A stretch of 64,000 bases of DNA from an uncultured Gammaproteobacteria bacterium (GTDB lineage Bacteria; Pseudomonadota; Gammaproteobacteria; HyVt-429), in the NCBI GenBank assembly GCA_947259975.1, contig CAMYOD010000074.1:124001-188000 (forward strand), given 5' to 3'. Position numbers and translations under genes: made by a program. Below are positions 55,368-64,000 of the stretch, one piece after another (position 1 is the stretch's first letter; each line of letters begins with the position of its first letter). The notes below the pieces were generated by a model that searched no databases, had not been told where the DNA came from, and saw only the letters and a program-made list of their open reading frames with translations.

Positions 55368-56438
55368 TTACGCGCCGCCGCGGCGCGGGTTCCGCGCCCG
55401 TTGCGGTACGATAAACAGGAACACGAGCAGACATACACCGCCCAATAGATAGTCCACCGCCTGACTGCAAATGTGCAGCGCCAGGACCGCCAGGGTTGCC
55501 TGCGCGGCGTCGATGCCGAACATGGCCAACGCCAGAATACCGCCGCCTTCGTAGACACCGAAACTCATGAAGGCAGGAATCGGCAAACTCGCCGCTGCCT
55601 CGGACGCCAATAGGGTGCCCAATACCTTCCAGGGCGCAAGTGTAGCGAGCTCAGGGAAATTAGGCTGCGTGACGGCAAGAAACAGAACATACAGGCCAAC
55701 GTATTTCACCACGCGCACGGCGACCGTATAAGCGAGGGTCTGCACAAACACGCCGGCGTCTCGGGTGCGCTCATAGGCCCGCGCCAGCCCGGTGAAGAGC
55801 TTCGCCAACCGTGTGAGTAGACGACTGTCAATCCGCGCCGCGGCCTTATAAGTCAGCGCGCCGAGATGGCGCATCCCCGCAAACATGATCAGGAACGCGA
55901 GCACGACCAAAACGATAAGCACCGCGGCGGCAATCAGCATATTCAACTGTGGCGTCGCGGCGGCCAGCGGGGCCAGGGTGAGGGCGAGAATAATGGGCAC
56001 CAGGATGGCGACATCGAACACCATGCTAATGGACAGCGAGGACAGGCCGGCATCCACGCCGACCCGGTAGCCCCGGTTGAGCATGACCACATAGGCGAGT
56101 TCGCCCAGACGGGCCGGCAACAGATCCGCCGCCATGTTGCGCACCACAGTGATGAGGTACATACCGAAAAACGGCGGCCGCGCGGGATCGCCGGCGGCGG
56201 CCAGCAACAGCGCGTAGCGACGCGCGCGGAAATAGGCCTGCAGCAGTTGGAACAGCAGGTAAATCAGGAGCAGTTCGAGTCCGACGTCCCTGAGTATTCG
56301 CCACAGGGAATCCAGGTCGACGGTTTTGCCGGCACCGGTGAAAAGTTGCACATACAACCCGATCAGGGCGATGGATACCGCCGCCCCCAGCAGGCTGCGC
56401 CAGACCGTGGCGTGGATTGAAATAGGATTAGCGGGCAT
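55368..56438 (-). CDS. UPF0104/LPG-synthase-fold membrane protein
   Basis: A 356-residue integral membrane protein with about eight or nine helices, of the lysylphosphatidylglycerol synthase transmembrane-fold family (YbhN/AglD group). These proteins are linked to lipid or polyprenyl-linked glycan transport. ARYALLLAAAGDPARPP, RLGELAYVVMLNRGY and a late AFMSFGVYEGG are family segments. The function here is not known. The gene is convergent with the cytochrome pair and divergent from hypF, so its place among hyp genes may be accidental. Confidence 0.8.
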   Translation of the reverse strand: MPANPISIHATVWRSLLGAAVSIALIGLYVQLFTGAGKTVDLDSLWRILRDVGLELLLIYLLFQLLQAYFRARRYALLLAAAGDPARPPFFGMYLITVVRNMAADLLPARLGELAYVVMLNRGYRVGVDAGLSSLSISMVFDVAILVPIILALTLAPLAAATPQLNMLIAAAVLIVLVVLAFLIMFAGMRHLGALTYKAAARIDSRLLTRLAKLFTGLARAYERTRDAGVFVQTLAYTVAVRVVKYVGLYVLFLAVTQPNFPELATLAPWKVLGTLLASEAAASLPIPAFMSFGVYEGGGILALAMFGIDAAQATLAVLALHICSQAVDYLLGGVCLLVFLFIVPQRARNPRRGGA

Positions 56439-56580
56439 GATGCCTGTCTGAGGGTTACCGTTGTATGGAACTGAATTCGGGTTATGGGCTGGAGATTAAT
56501 ACAATAACGCTCGTGAAACCTATTTTACCGACGACTGCACCTTCATTTTTCCCGCCGATATCCGGTCGTGGCCTGCGCGG

Positions 56581-58836
56581 ATGAACATGCAGACGCGCAA
56601 GATTGTTATTGCCGGGCAGGTGCAGGGGGTCGGTTTTCGTCCCTTCGTTTATCGCACCGCCGCGGACCTGGGTGTACATGGTTGGGTGCGCAATACCAGT
56701 GGCCGGGTGGAGATTCTGGCCCAGGCCGGTGGCGATGTGCTTAAGCAGTTTGTTCAATTGCTGGTGGACAACGCACCGCCGCTGGCCAGACCCACCCTGA
56801 TCGCCGACGATGCCGTGATTGAAGCGCCGCTGATCGCATTCACGATCGAATCGAGCGATGAACAAACTGAGCGTGATATTCACGTGCCGCCGGACCACTT
56901 TGCCTGTGGCGAGTGCCGGCGTGAACTTCGCGACGCGAAAGACCGTCGCTTTCGTTATCCGTTTATCAACTGCACCCAATGCGGACCGCGCTACACCATC
57001 ATCGACCGGCTGCCCTACGACCGGCCCAACACCAGCATGTCGGTGTTTCCCCTGTGCGACGCCTGTCGCCACGAATACGAAAACCCCCTGGATCGCCGCT
57101 TCCATGCCGAGCCGGTGGCCTGTGCCGCATGCGGGCCGTCGCTTACGTTCATCGGCGCGGCAGGGCGCATCGAGGAAACGGACGCCGCACTCGCGGCAGC
57201 GGTGACGCTGTTGCGTGCCGGCGGCGTCGTCGCGGCGCGGGGCATCGGCGGTTACCATTTGCTGTGCGACGCGCGGGACGACGTCGCGGTTTCGATGCTG
57301 CGCGTGCGTAAGCACCGGCCACATAAACCTCTGGCGGTGATGGTGCCGCAGACCGGTGCCGACGGCTGTGATGGCGCGCGTGCCATGGCGCATCCCGGCG
57401 CGGAAGAGTTGGTCTTATTGCAGGATCCGCGCCGCGTAATCGTGTTATGCCGCAAGCGGGACGACAGCGGGTTGGCCGAATCAATCGCACCGGGCCTCGA
57501 TGAGGTAGGAATCTTTCTGCCCTACAGCCCGTTGCACGATCTGCTCCTGGATGCATTCGACGGTCCTCTGGTCGCCACCTCGGGCAACATCAGTGGCGAG
57601 CCGGTGTTGACCGAACCCGCCGACGCGGAACAACGTCTCGGCAATATCGTCGACGGCTTTTTGCACCATAACCGGCCCATACGGCGTCCCGCGGACGATG
57701 CGGTCTACCGCATCATCAATGCACAACCGCGGCCACTGCGCATCGGCCGCGGTACCGCACCGCTGGAACGGCGCCTGCCGTTGACCCTGTCGCAGCCGGT
57801 GCTCGCGGTTGGCGGACATATGAAAAACACCGTCGCCCTGGCCTGGTCCGACCGGGTCGTCGTCTCGCCCCATATCGGCGACCTGGACAGTCCGCGCAGC
57901 CTGCAGATCTTCGAGCAGGTGATCGCCGATCTGCAGGAGCTCTACGGCGTGCGCGCCGAGCAAGTAGTCTGTGATGCCCATCCCGACTACGCCAGCGCCC
58001 GTTGGGCCCGCGCCAGTGGTCTGCCGTGCCGCGAGGTGTTCCACCACCATGCCCATGCCGCCGCGGTGGCCGGTGAATTCGCCTGTGATGAGGACGTGTT
58101 GGTGTTTACCTGGGATGGCACCGGCTACGGTGACGACGGTACCCTGTGGGGCGGGGAAGGGTTACTGGGTCGGTCGGGGCAATGGCGACGTGTCAGTTCG
58201 TTCCGGCCCTTCCGCTTGCCCGGCGGCGACAAGGCGGGGCGTGAGCCCTGGCGTGCCGCCGCGGCCTTGTGTTGGGAGATCGATGCGGAGCCACGTTACC
58301 TGCCGGCCGACGTCGCGCTCGCACGGGGTGCCTGGGAACGTGACGTGAACTGCCCGCAGAGTTCGGCGGTCGGGCGCTTGTTCGATGCGGCGGCATCCTT
58401 GACCGAGGTCTGCCAGGTGGCGAGTTTCGAAGGCCAGGGTCCCATGCTATTGGAGGCCGCCGCCCGCGGTAGAACGAATACCGACGCCGGGGCCTTGCCC
58501 ATGGAAAAAGATGCGCATGGTTGTTGGCGCGCGGACTGGGCACCGTTGATCACGACCCTGAGCGACACCACGCGCAGTCCCGCCACTCGCGCCGTCGATT
58601 TTCATCACACGCTCGCCGCAACATTATGCGCCGTGGCGCTAAGAGTGCGGGACACCTCCGGGATCCGCCAGGTGGGCTTGAGCGGCGGCGTATTTCAGAA
58701 CCGCCTCCTGGGCGAGCTGGCGGTTGCGCGTTTGCACAAGCACGGCTTCTCGGTCTTGTTCCCCGAGACCATACCCTGTAATGATGCCGGCATAGCCTAT
58801 GGGCAAATCGTAGAGGCAGCGGCGATGAAAGCATAG
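56581..58836 (+). CDS. hypF: Hydrogenase carbamoyltransferase HypF
   Basis: HypF activates carbamoyl phosphate to carbamoyl-AMP and transfers the carbamoyl to HypE. The 751 residues contain an acylphosphatase domain (VQGVGFRPFVYR, about 5-90), two Zn fingers (CGECRREL... and CDACRHEY...CAACGP, about 105-185), a YrdC-like ATP domain (about 195-390) and a C-terminal Kae1-like domain with HHHAHAA and GGVFQN. All are intact. It lies separate from hypCABD, behind the cytochrome and UPF0104 genes. The stop abuts the second heptad element. Confidence 0.95.
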   Translation: MNMQTRKIVIAGQVQGVGFRPFVYRTAADLGVHGWVRNTSGRVEILAQAGGDVLKQFVQLLVDNAPPLARPTLIADDAVIEAPLIAFTIESSDEQTERDIHVPPDHFACGECRRELRDAKDRRFRYPFINCTQCGPRYTIIDRLPYDRPNTSMSVFPLCDACRHEYENPLDRRFHAEPVACAACGPSLTFIGAAGRIEETDAALAAAVTLLRAGGVVAARGIGGYHLLCDARDDVAVSMLRVRKHRPHKPLAVMVPQTGADGCDGARAMAHPGAEELVLLQDPRRVIVLCRKRDDSGLAESIAPGLDEVGIFLPYSPLHDLLLDAFDGPLVATSGNISGEPVLTEPADAEQRLGNIVDGFLHHNRPIRRPADDAVYRIINAQPRPLRIGRGTAPLERRLPLTLSQPVLAVGGHMKNTVALAWSDRVVVSPHIGDLDSPRSLQIFEQVIADLQELYGVRAEQVVCDAHPDYASARWARASGLPCREVFHHHAHAAAVAGEFACDEDVLVFTWDGTGYGDDGTLWGGEGLLGRSGQWRRVSSFRPFRLPGGDKAGREPWRAAAALCWEIDAEPRYLPADVALARGAWERDVNCPQSSAVGRLFDAAASLTEVCQVASFEGQGPMLLEAAARGRTNTDAGALPMEKDAHGCWRADWAPLITTLSDTTRSPATRAVDFHHTLAATLCAVALRVRDTSGIRQVGLSGGVFQNRLLGELAVARLHKHGFSVLFPETIPCNDAGIAYGQIVEAAAMKA

Positions 58837-58912
58837 ATACAAGTTTCAAGTTGCAAGATGCAAGAAAGGAATGAAGTAGCTTTTTCACTTGTATCTTGCA
58901 TCTTGTAACTGT
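58836..58912. repeat. Heptad-repeat hairpin element, copy 2 (after hypF)
   Basis: CAAGTTT, CAAGTTG, CAAGATG heptads on the left pair with inverted ones on the right, ending TTGTAACTGTTA as in copy 1. It fills the gap between the hypF stop and hypE. Confidence 0.75.
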
Positions 58913-58956
58913 TAGCAGTATGACACTAATGGTCTGAACGGATATCCGGCAAACCC

Positions 58957-59967
58957 ATGCAAGACACCCATATCTCCCTGGCCCACGGCAACGGTGGCCG
59001 CTTGATGCGTGAGCTGATCAATGAACTGTTCGCCCCGCATCTGGCGAATGAATTTCTCGACACCAACGTGGACGCGGCATGTATCCCCTTGCAAGCGGAC
59101 CACGATGTTTTCGTAACCACCGACGGGTTTACCGTCAAACCCCTGGAGTTCCCCGGCGGCGACATCGGCAGTCTTGCGGTGCACGGCACGGTGAACGACC
59201 TCAGTGTGGCCGGCGCCGTGCCCAAGTATCTGACGGTGAATGCCTATATCGAGGAAGGCCTGGAGATCGCCCAGCTCGAGCGTATCGTCAAGAGTCTCGC
59301 CGCCGCGGCGGCGCAGGCGAACGTCAGCGTCGTCGCCGGGGACACCAAGGTGGTGGCCCGCGGCGAAGGCGGCGGGCTGTATCTGGCCACCACCGGTATC
59401 GGCTTGCGCCGACCCGGTATCCGCTTGGGGCTCGCGGAGGTTGCGATTGACGATGTGATGCTCGTCAGCGGCACCGTCGGCGATCACGGTACCGCAGTGA
59501 TGCTGGCGCGGGAGCAATTCGGCTTACGTGGCGACCTTAAATCCGACTCCGCATCCGTGCTGCCCATCGCGCAAGCTTTATTAGACGTGCCGGGTCTGCG
59601 GTTTATGCGCGATCCCACTCGCGGTGGCCTGGCGTCGGTGGCCAACGAAGTGGTGCAGGCCACCGGCCGGGGCGTGCGCCTGCAGCAAACCGCGATCCCC
59701 ATCAACGAACCGGTGCAGTCGGTGTGCGACATGCTGGGTTACGATCCCTATTACCTGGCCTGCGAAGGTCGCCTGGTGGCCATCGTCGCCGCTGCTCATG
59801 CGGCGCAGGCCCTGACGGCGATGCAGGCGGCCGCGGGCGGCGCGCACGCCTCGGTGATCGGTCGCATCGAGAACAGCGAGCGTCCGCGGGTGGTCCTGGA
59901 GACCGAGCTCGGTGGTGAGCGCATCCTCGAGGAACTGGAGGATGATCCATTGCCTCGCATCTGCTAG
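58957..59967 (+). CDS. hypE: Hydrogenase maturation protein HypE
   Basis: HypE dehydrates the carbamoyl group on its C-terminal Cys to thiocyanate, the cyanide source. The 336 residues start with HGNGGRLMRELI, have the PurM/SelD-type fold with VAGDTKVV and DPTRGGLASV, and end PRIC with the essential C-terminal Cys. It lies after hypF and before truD, separated from each by a heptad element. Confidence 0.96.
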   Translation: MQDTHISLAHGNGGRLMRELINELFAPHLANEFLDTNVDAACIPLQADHDVFVTTDGFTVKPLEFPGGDIGSLAVHGTVNDLSVAGAVPKYLTVNAYIEEGLEIAQLERIVKSLAAAAAQANVSVVAGDTKVVARGEGGGLYLATTGIGLRRPGIRLGLAEVAIDDVMLVSGTVGDHGTAVMLAREQFGLRGDLKSDSASVLPIAQALLDVPGLRFMRDPTRGGLASVANEVVQATGRGVRLQQTAIPINEPVQSVCDMLGYDPYYLACEGRLVAIVAAAHAAQALTAMQAAAGGAHASVIGRIENSERPRVVLETELGGERILEELEDDPLPRIC

Positions 59968-60140
59968 ATGCGAGTTTCAAGATGCAAGATGCAAGATGCA
60001 AGATGCAAGATGCAAGATGTGAGATGTGAGATGTGAGATGTGAGATGTGAGATGTGAGATGTGAGATGTGAGATGTAAGGTAGAAGATGAGTTGGCTGAA
60101 TGTTTTCTCTTGTATCTTGTAACTTGAACCTTGTAACTTA
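59968..60140. repeat. Heptad-repeat element, copy 3 with expanded tandem array (after hypE)
   Basis: Between a left GTTTCAA segment and a right CTTGTATCTTGTAACTTG segment lies a tandem array 59981-60078: GATGCAA five times, GATGTGA eight times, GATGTAA once, all in 7-base phase. The flanks resemble copies 1 and 2. The two unit types are grouped in blocks, as if expanded by slippage. Confidence 0.85.
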
Positions 60141-60146
60141 ATTAGC

Positions 60147-61208
60147 ATGTCCACCGCAGCCGCGACGCCGTTTGCGTCCACCAACCTTGCCTGTGCGTAT
60201 GGCCGCCCCCCATGCACCGGCATCATTCGCGCGCACGTGGAAGACTTCCAGGTTGACGAGGTCCTCGACTTCGAACCCGATGGTGAAGGCGAGCATATTC
60301 TGCTGCAAATCGAGAAACGGGACCTGAACACGGAGCAGGTGGTTCGCATGCTTGCGCGCCACGCCCAGGTGAAGACTATGGATGTGGGGTATGCGGGCCT
60401 CAAGGACAAACGTGCCGTTACCACGCAGTGGTTCAGCGTGCGGGTGCCGGGCAAGGCGATGCCGGACTGGCAGGCGCTGACAAGCGAGCAATTACGGATC
60501 CTGCAAGTGGTACGCCATGGCCGCAAGCTCCGGCGCGGTGTGCTGCGCGCGAACCGCTTCGACATCCGGGTGCGTGAACTCGCCGGTGATACAAGCGGTC
60601 TCGAAACGCGCATCGCCGCCATTGCCAAAGAGGGTGTGCCGAACTATTTCGGCGAGCAACGTTTCGGCCGTGACGGCAATAACCTGCGCAAGGCCGACGC
60701 CCTGTTCAATGACGCACTACGCGTGCGGGACCGGCACAAACGCGGGATCTATCTGTCCGCCGCCCGCTCCTGGCTGTTCAATCGCGTGCTGTCGCGACGG
60801 GTGGCGGATGGCACCTGGGACCGGGCGCTGCCGGGCGAGGTGCTCATGTTGGATGGTAGCCACAGTTTCTTCGCGATCGATGAACCGGACGCGACCATCG
60901 AACAACGTCTTGCCGAGATGGACGTGCATCCGTCGGGACCGTTGTGGGGCCGGGGCGAGTTACCGACGCAGGGGGTCTGCCGAGAGCTGGAGGCGTCCGT
61001 ATTACAACCCTACGGCGCCTGGTGCGCCGGACTGGAGCGGGCGGGCATGGAACAGAAGCGTCGTTCCTTGCGGCGCCGCATCGACAATTTGTCGTGGGAA
61101 CATGACGGATCCGATTTGTTCCTGCGCTTCGAACTTGGGCCCAGTGGCTACGCCACCAGTGTGCTGCGCGAAATCGTGGCGTACGAGACTGCCGCAACGG
61201 TGGAGTGA
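60147..61208 (+). CDS. truD: tRNA pseudouridine(13) synthase TruD
   Basis: TruD makes pseudouridine at position 13 of tRNA-Glu. The 353 residues carry the catalytic GYAGLKDKRAVTTQWFSV (Asp in LKDKRA, about residue 80), HGRKLRRGVLRANRF and the NYFGEQRFGRDGNN motif. The GEQRFGR element is diagnostic. The start just after the repeat element is marked by an ATG with a poor ribosome site. Confidence 0.95.
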   Translation: MSTAAATPFASTNLACAYGRPPCTGIIRAHVEDFQVDEVLDFEPDGEGEHILLQIEKRDLNTEQVVRMLARHAQVKTMDVGYAGLKDKRAVTTQWFSVRVPGKAMPDWQALTSEQLRILQVVRHGRKLRRGVLRANRFDIRVRELAGDTSGLETRIAAIAKEGVPNYFGEQRFGRDGNNLRKADALFNDALRVRDRHKRGIYLSAARSWLFNRVLSRRVADGTWDRALPGEVLMLDGSHSFFAIDEPDATIEQRLAEMDVHPSGPLWGRGELPTQGVCRELEASVLQPYGAWCAGLERAGMEQKRRSLRRRIDNLSWEHDGSDLFLRFELGPSGYATSVLREIVAYETAATVE

Positions 61209-61292
61209 ATATTATGCTTTCCCCGCCGGCATGGATGCCCAATAGCTGTGTCGCCACGGTTGTGAATTCATCGAAGTAGTCCGTCTTGTCTT

Positions 61293-61424
61293 GCGCGTTG
61301 TTCGGGTACCCGTCGCGCTCAATCTCGCGCTACTTCCTGTAGCGCTCGAATCGCGGCCTTTCGCTTTGCTGTCCCTGCGTCGCGAAAGGCCGGACGACGC
61401 TTGACGGGTACCCGGACAACGCGC
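61293..61424. repeat. Large imperfect inverted repeat between truD and the phosphatase gene
   Basis: 22-base arms (61293-61314 and 61403-61424) differ at one position and enclose a second stem (GGCCTTTCGC/GCGAAAGGCC). This is a dispersed-repeat-like element in the 312-base gap. It is non-coding, and a minus-strand ORF through it is unconvincing. Confidence 0.7.
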
Positions 61425-61521
61425 GATGCGCCGGCATGCTGATTCGCTACCGAAAAAAATCTACTGCGCACGGATGCTGGGTATAGAGTAAGATAGAAAA
61501 AATCCGCCCGGCCCCGCATTC

Positions 61522-62361
61522 GTGACGCAAAAAAACACACCCCCGCCCTTAATCTTTACCGATCTCGACGGCACGCTGTTGGATCATTTTACCTACTCGG
61601 CGGCGGCGGCGTTGCCGACCCTGCAACGGCTCAACGCCGGTGGCGTCCCGGTCATCCCCACCTCCAGCAAGACTCTCGCGGAGATTTCCGTGATTCAACA
61701 TGACTTGGGGCTCGAGCATCCTGCGGTAGGGGAGAACGGGGCAGTCATTTACGTGCCGCCGGGTTATTTTGCTGACATCGCCGAAGCGAACGAAGGTCCA
61801 ACCGATGTCATTACCATGAGCGCGTGGAACTATTCCCGTTTGCGAGCGTTTTTGCAGCGTTTGCGTCAAAAGGAAGGTTATCGTTTTGAAGGTTTCTCCG
61901 ATTGGGACGACGCGCAGGTTTCGGGGCATACCGGCCTCGACCTGGCCGCGGCGTCACGCGCGCGTGATCGTAAGGCCACTGAACCAATTCTCTGGCAGGA
62001 CGATTCGCGGCGACTCGGCCATTTTCGCGAGCAACTCAAACAAAACCACTTGCGGCTGCTGCGCGGCGGCCGTTTCTGGCACGTGATGGGTGAGGCCGAC
62101 AAGGCAACGGCGATGGAGTGGTTGGTGGCAAAGTACAGCCTCCGCTTCGGCGGACGGCCCCGGGTGGTCGCGGTTGGCGAAAGCCCCAACGACCTTGCTA
62201 TGCTTCGACATGCCGATACCGCCATCGTTGTACGTGCGGCGAACGGAACGCATTTGACGTGTGACGACTGCGCGCAAGTGATCACGACCGAAGGCACCGG
62301 GCCGGTCGGTTGGCGGGAAGGCATCGAACAAACATTGGGGGCGTGGTTGGAAAATGGCTGA
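61522..62361 (+). CDS. HAD-family glucosyl/mannosyl-3-phosphoglycerate phosphatase
   Basis: A 279-residue Cof-type HAD phosphatase that removes the phosphate from a hexosyl-3-phosphoglycerate. The HAD nucleophile motif is FTDLDGTLLD (Asp about 14 and 16), the conserved TSSKTLAEI follows, and GESPNDLAML supplies the last motif. The start is GTG with no strong ribosome site. It overlaps the synthase gene by eight bases, so the two act together to make glucosylglycerate or mannosylglycerate. The phosphorylase on the other strand favours the glucosyl form. Confidence 0.88.
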   Translation: MTQKNTPPPLIFTDLDGTLLDHFTYSAAAALPTLQRLNAGGVPVIPTSSKTLAEISVIQHDLGLEHPAVGENGAVIYVPPGYFADIAEANEGPTDVITMSAWNYSRLRAFLQRLRQKEGYRFEGFSDWDDAQVSGHTGLDLAAASRARDRKATEPILWQDDSRRLGHFREQLKQNHLRLLRGGRFWHVMGEADKATAMEWLVAKYSLRFGGRPRVVAVGESPNDLAMLRHADTAIVVRAANGTHLTCDDCAQVITTEGTGPVGWREGIEQTLGAWLENG

Positions 62362-63562
62362 CTTTAAACAAAACGGCATTATCGCGACGCTGCACAAACT
62401 GAGAGAACGTCCCATCGAGGACTTGGAGGCGGAACTCTCCGGGTTTGCAAAGAAGAATCCAATGGCGCTGATCCTGCCGTCTCTCTATTCGGAATTGGAC
62501 GGTCCGGCATTGTCACGCATCATCGATGATTTGTGCCTGGTCCCCTACATCGATCACATCATCGTTGGCCTCGATCGCGCCGATGAAGCCGAATACAAGC
62601 GCGCGCGGGAGTTTTTCGCCCGCCTGCCGCAACGCACTACACTGCTTTGGAATGACGGCCCGCGACTGCAGGCATTAAACGCACTGTTGGATGAGCAGCG
62701 GCTGGCGCCCGGGCAACGCGGCAAGGGCTGCAACGCCTGGTATTGCTTCGGTTATGCGCTGGCCCTGGATGAGGCCGAGGCCATCGCGCTGCACGACTGC
62801 GATATCGTGACCTATGACCGGCATCTTCCGGCGCGGCTGTTCTATCCGGTGGCCAACCCGGCATTCGATTATCGATTCTGCAAAGGCTATTACGCACGCC
62901 TGACCGAAGACAGCATGGGTGGGCGTGCGACACGCTTATTCGTGGTGCCGTTGATCAAGTCGTTGAAGCGTATCCTGGGAAACTCAAATTACCTCGAATA
63001 TCTGGACAGTTTCCGTTATCCCCTGTCGGGTGAATTCGCACTGAAGAAGGACGAGCTGAAGAGCTTACGCATCCCCAGCGATTGGGGGCTCGAGATTGGG
63101 GTGCTGTCCGAGGTGTATCGCAATATCGCGCTGCAGCACGTGTGCCAGGTGGATATCGCGGATCGCTATGACCACAAGCATCAGCCCATGAGTCGCAATG
63201 AGGGGGAGGGGCTGGGACGCATGGCGGTGGAAATCGCCAAGTCGATTTATCGCAAGCTCGCCACGGAGGGCGTGTTAATGACACGGGGATTGTTTCGCAC
63301 TTTGAAGGCCACCTACTACCGGACGGCGTTGGATATGTTGCAGCAATATGTGTGTGACGCGCAGATCAATGGCTACGTCGTCGACGTACATGCCGAGGAA
63401 CAGGCCATCGAATTATTTACCGGCGCAATCATCAATGCCGGTGATCATTACCTGGCCAATCCCATGGAGGTGCCGTTCATCCCCAACTGGAACCGGGTCT
63501 TCAGCGCGGTGCCGGACTTCAGCGAGCAGTTCATCGCCGCGGTGGCCGCGGACAACGCCTGA
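62354..63562 (+). CDS. gpgS: Glucosyl-3-phosphoglycerate synthase (GT81 family)
   Basis: A 402-residue GT-A glycosyltransferase of the GpgS family, which moves glucose from a nucleotide sugar to 3-phosphoglycerate. ALHDCDIVTYDR carries the metal-binding DxD-like motif, with LPSLYSELDGPAL near the nucleotide site. The pair with the HAD phosphatase fits synthesis of the compatible solute glucosylglycerate. The mannosyl version (MpgS) is in the same superfamily, so the donor is inferred. Confidence 0.82.
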   Translation: MADFKQNGIIATLHKLRERPIEDLEAELSGFAKKNPMALILPSLYSELDGPALSRIIDDLCLVPYIDHIIVGLDRADEAEYKRAREFFARLPQRTTLLWNDGPRLQALNALLDEQRLAPGQRGKGCNAWYCFGYALALDEAEAIALHDCDIVTYDRHLPARLFYPVANPAFDYRFCKGYYARLTEDSMGGRATRLFVVPLIKSLKRILGNSNYLEYLDSFRYPLSGEFALKKDELKSLRIPSDWGLEIGVLSEVYRNIALQHVCQVDIADRYDHKHQPMSRNEGEGLGRMAVEIAKSIYRKLATEGVLMTRGLFRTLKATYYRTALDMLQQYVCDAQINGYVVDVHAEEQAIELFTGAIINAGDHYLANPMEVPFIPNWNRVFSAVPDFSEQFIAAVAADNA

Positions 63563-63570
63563 CGGTGAAA

Positions 63571-64000
63571 TTAGTGCTCGGCTGCGGAATGTAACCAGAG
63601 GGTGGAATAGGGGGCCAGGATCAGTTCACCATTCTCGATGCGCGGGCTGTCATCCGCGATCAGATCGTGCCAGCGCTCGTTCTCATTAGCATGGTCCGCC
63701 AGCTTGCTGAGCGGCAGATTGTGCGCCAGGGGTGTGAAATTGAATAGCGCCACGATTTGCGCCGAGTCATCCGGCGCCGTCCGCACGATGCCGAGCAACT
63801 CGTCACCCAGGTCGAGAATTGCTTGCGCGCCGTCCGGATGAAACGCCTTCAGTCGGCGGCGCAGGGCCAGCAGTCGGCGATAGCAATTGAAGACCTGTGT
63901 TGTGGTGGACTGTTCGTCGCCCAGCAGGCGCTCCAGTTCATGGATGTCCCAGCGCCGCCGATTGATGGAGCGGGTCTGGCCGGTCCGTTCGACGCCCGCA
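63571..64000 (-). CDS. Partial GH13 sucrose-phosphorylase-family enzyme (5' end outside window)
   Basis: An open frame from the window edge to a stop at 63571 gives 142 residues of a C-terminal part: GQTRSINRRRWD is the hallmark of GH13_18 sucrose or glucosylglycerate phosphorylases, followed by the all-beta domain with LFNFTPLAHNLPL. Since it is convergent with gpgS and a phosphoglycerate phosphatase, glucosylglycerate phosphorylase is the most likely activity. The start lies beyond the window. Confidence 0.75.
   Translation of the reverse strand, partial: AGVERTGQTRSINRRRWDIHELERLLGDEQSTTTQVFNCYRRLLALRRRLKAFHPDGAQAILDLGDELLGIVRTAPDDSAQIVALFNFTPLAHNLPLSKLADHANENERWHDLIADDSPRIENGELILAPYSTLWLHSAAEH

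Noticed and set aside
59981-60078. Tandem repeats as a possible CRISPR array
   Set aside because: Units are 7 bases, contiguous, with no spacers and no cas genes.
61319-61540. Minus-strand ORF of 73 residues in the truD-phosphatase gap
   Set aside because: It runs through the large inverted repeat and has no recognisable motif or ribosome site.

Overview
This 64 kb window is GC-rich, densely coding chromosomal DNA, most likely from a facultatively anaerobic, hydrogen- and sulfur-using gammaproteobacterium of the Chromatiales or Acidiferrobacterales kind. The dapA-bamC-(MBL)-purC gene order, AmpD, BamC and the Isp-type [NiFe] hydrogenase support this. The rank assignment is an inference from gene content. 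I saw no rRNA, tRNA, CRISPR array, prophage or insertion sequence. Both ends cut a gene: a lipoprotein on the left and a GH13 sugar phosphorylase on the right.

Layout: 0-2 kb holds a lipoprotein fragment, an FHA protein, a small membrane protein and ampD. 2-7 kb is a vitamin B12 locus: btuF, then on the minus strand a cobalamin riboswitch with its promoter driving btuB, a TonB-like gene and a PduO-type adenosyltransferase, plus a separate ABC ATPase. 7-18 kb is housekeeping: a galT-like gene, dapA, bamC, an MBL hydrolase, purC, a methyltransferase, purL and a patatin. 18-24.6 kb is a signalling cluster: an Hpt-REC-REC-GGDEF protein, an OmpR-type regulator, a CheY-like protein and a CHASE hybrid histidine kinase. 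24.7-30.2 kb is a minus-strand run made of a bufferin (copper-binding RiPP) system bufABC, the periplasmic methionine sulfoxide repair pair msrPQ and an Atm1-type exporter. 30.5-35.2 kb holds hemN, queD, a DAHP synthase, a TatD-type radical SAM protein and a tandem rhodanese.

35.3-63 kb is an anaerobic energy region. An Isp-type hydrogenase operon (hupH-like, hynS, isp1, isp2, hynL, and a small coiled-coil gene) lies divergent from a complete V/A-type ATPase operon (C-I-K-F-E-A-B-D). The maturation set follows: hypC, hypA, hypB, hypD and a nickel transporter, then an octaheme cytochrome with a pentaheme NapC/NirT-type quinol dehydrogenase, then hypF and hypE. Five FNR/Anr-type sites (TTGAT-N4-ATCAA-like) lie in front of the hydrogenase operon, the octaheme cytochrome, hemN, the radical SAM gene, and in the gap after the ATPase operon. 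Most have a -10-like hexamer at class II spacing. The right end carries truD and a glucosylglycerate (compatible solute) synthesis/phosphorolysis cluster.

Most unusual points: bufABC directly joined to msrPQ; a V-ATPase stalk-like coiled-coil gene at the end of the hydrogenase operon while the ATPase operon lacks that subunit; three heptanucleotide-repeat hairpin elements in the hyp intergenic gaps, one of which supplies the HypA C-terminus; and an octaheme/NapC-type pair embedded among hydrogenase maturation genes.
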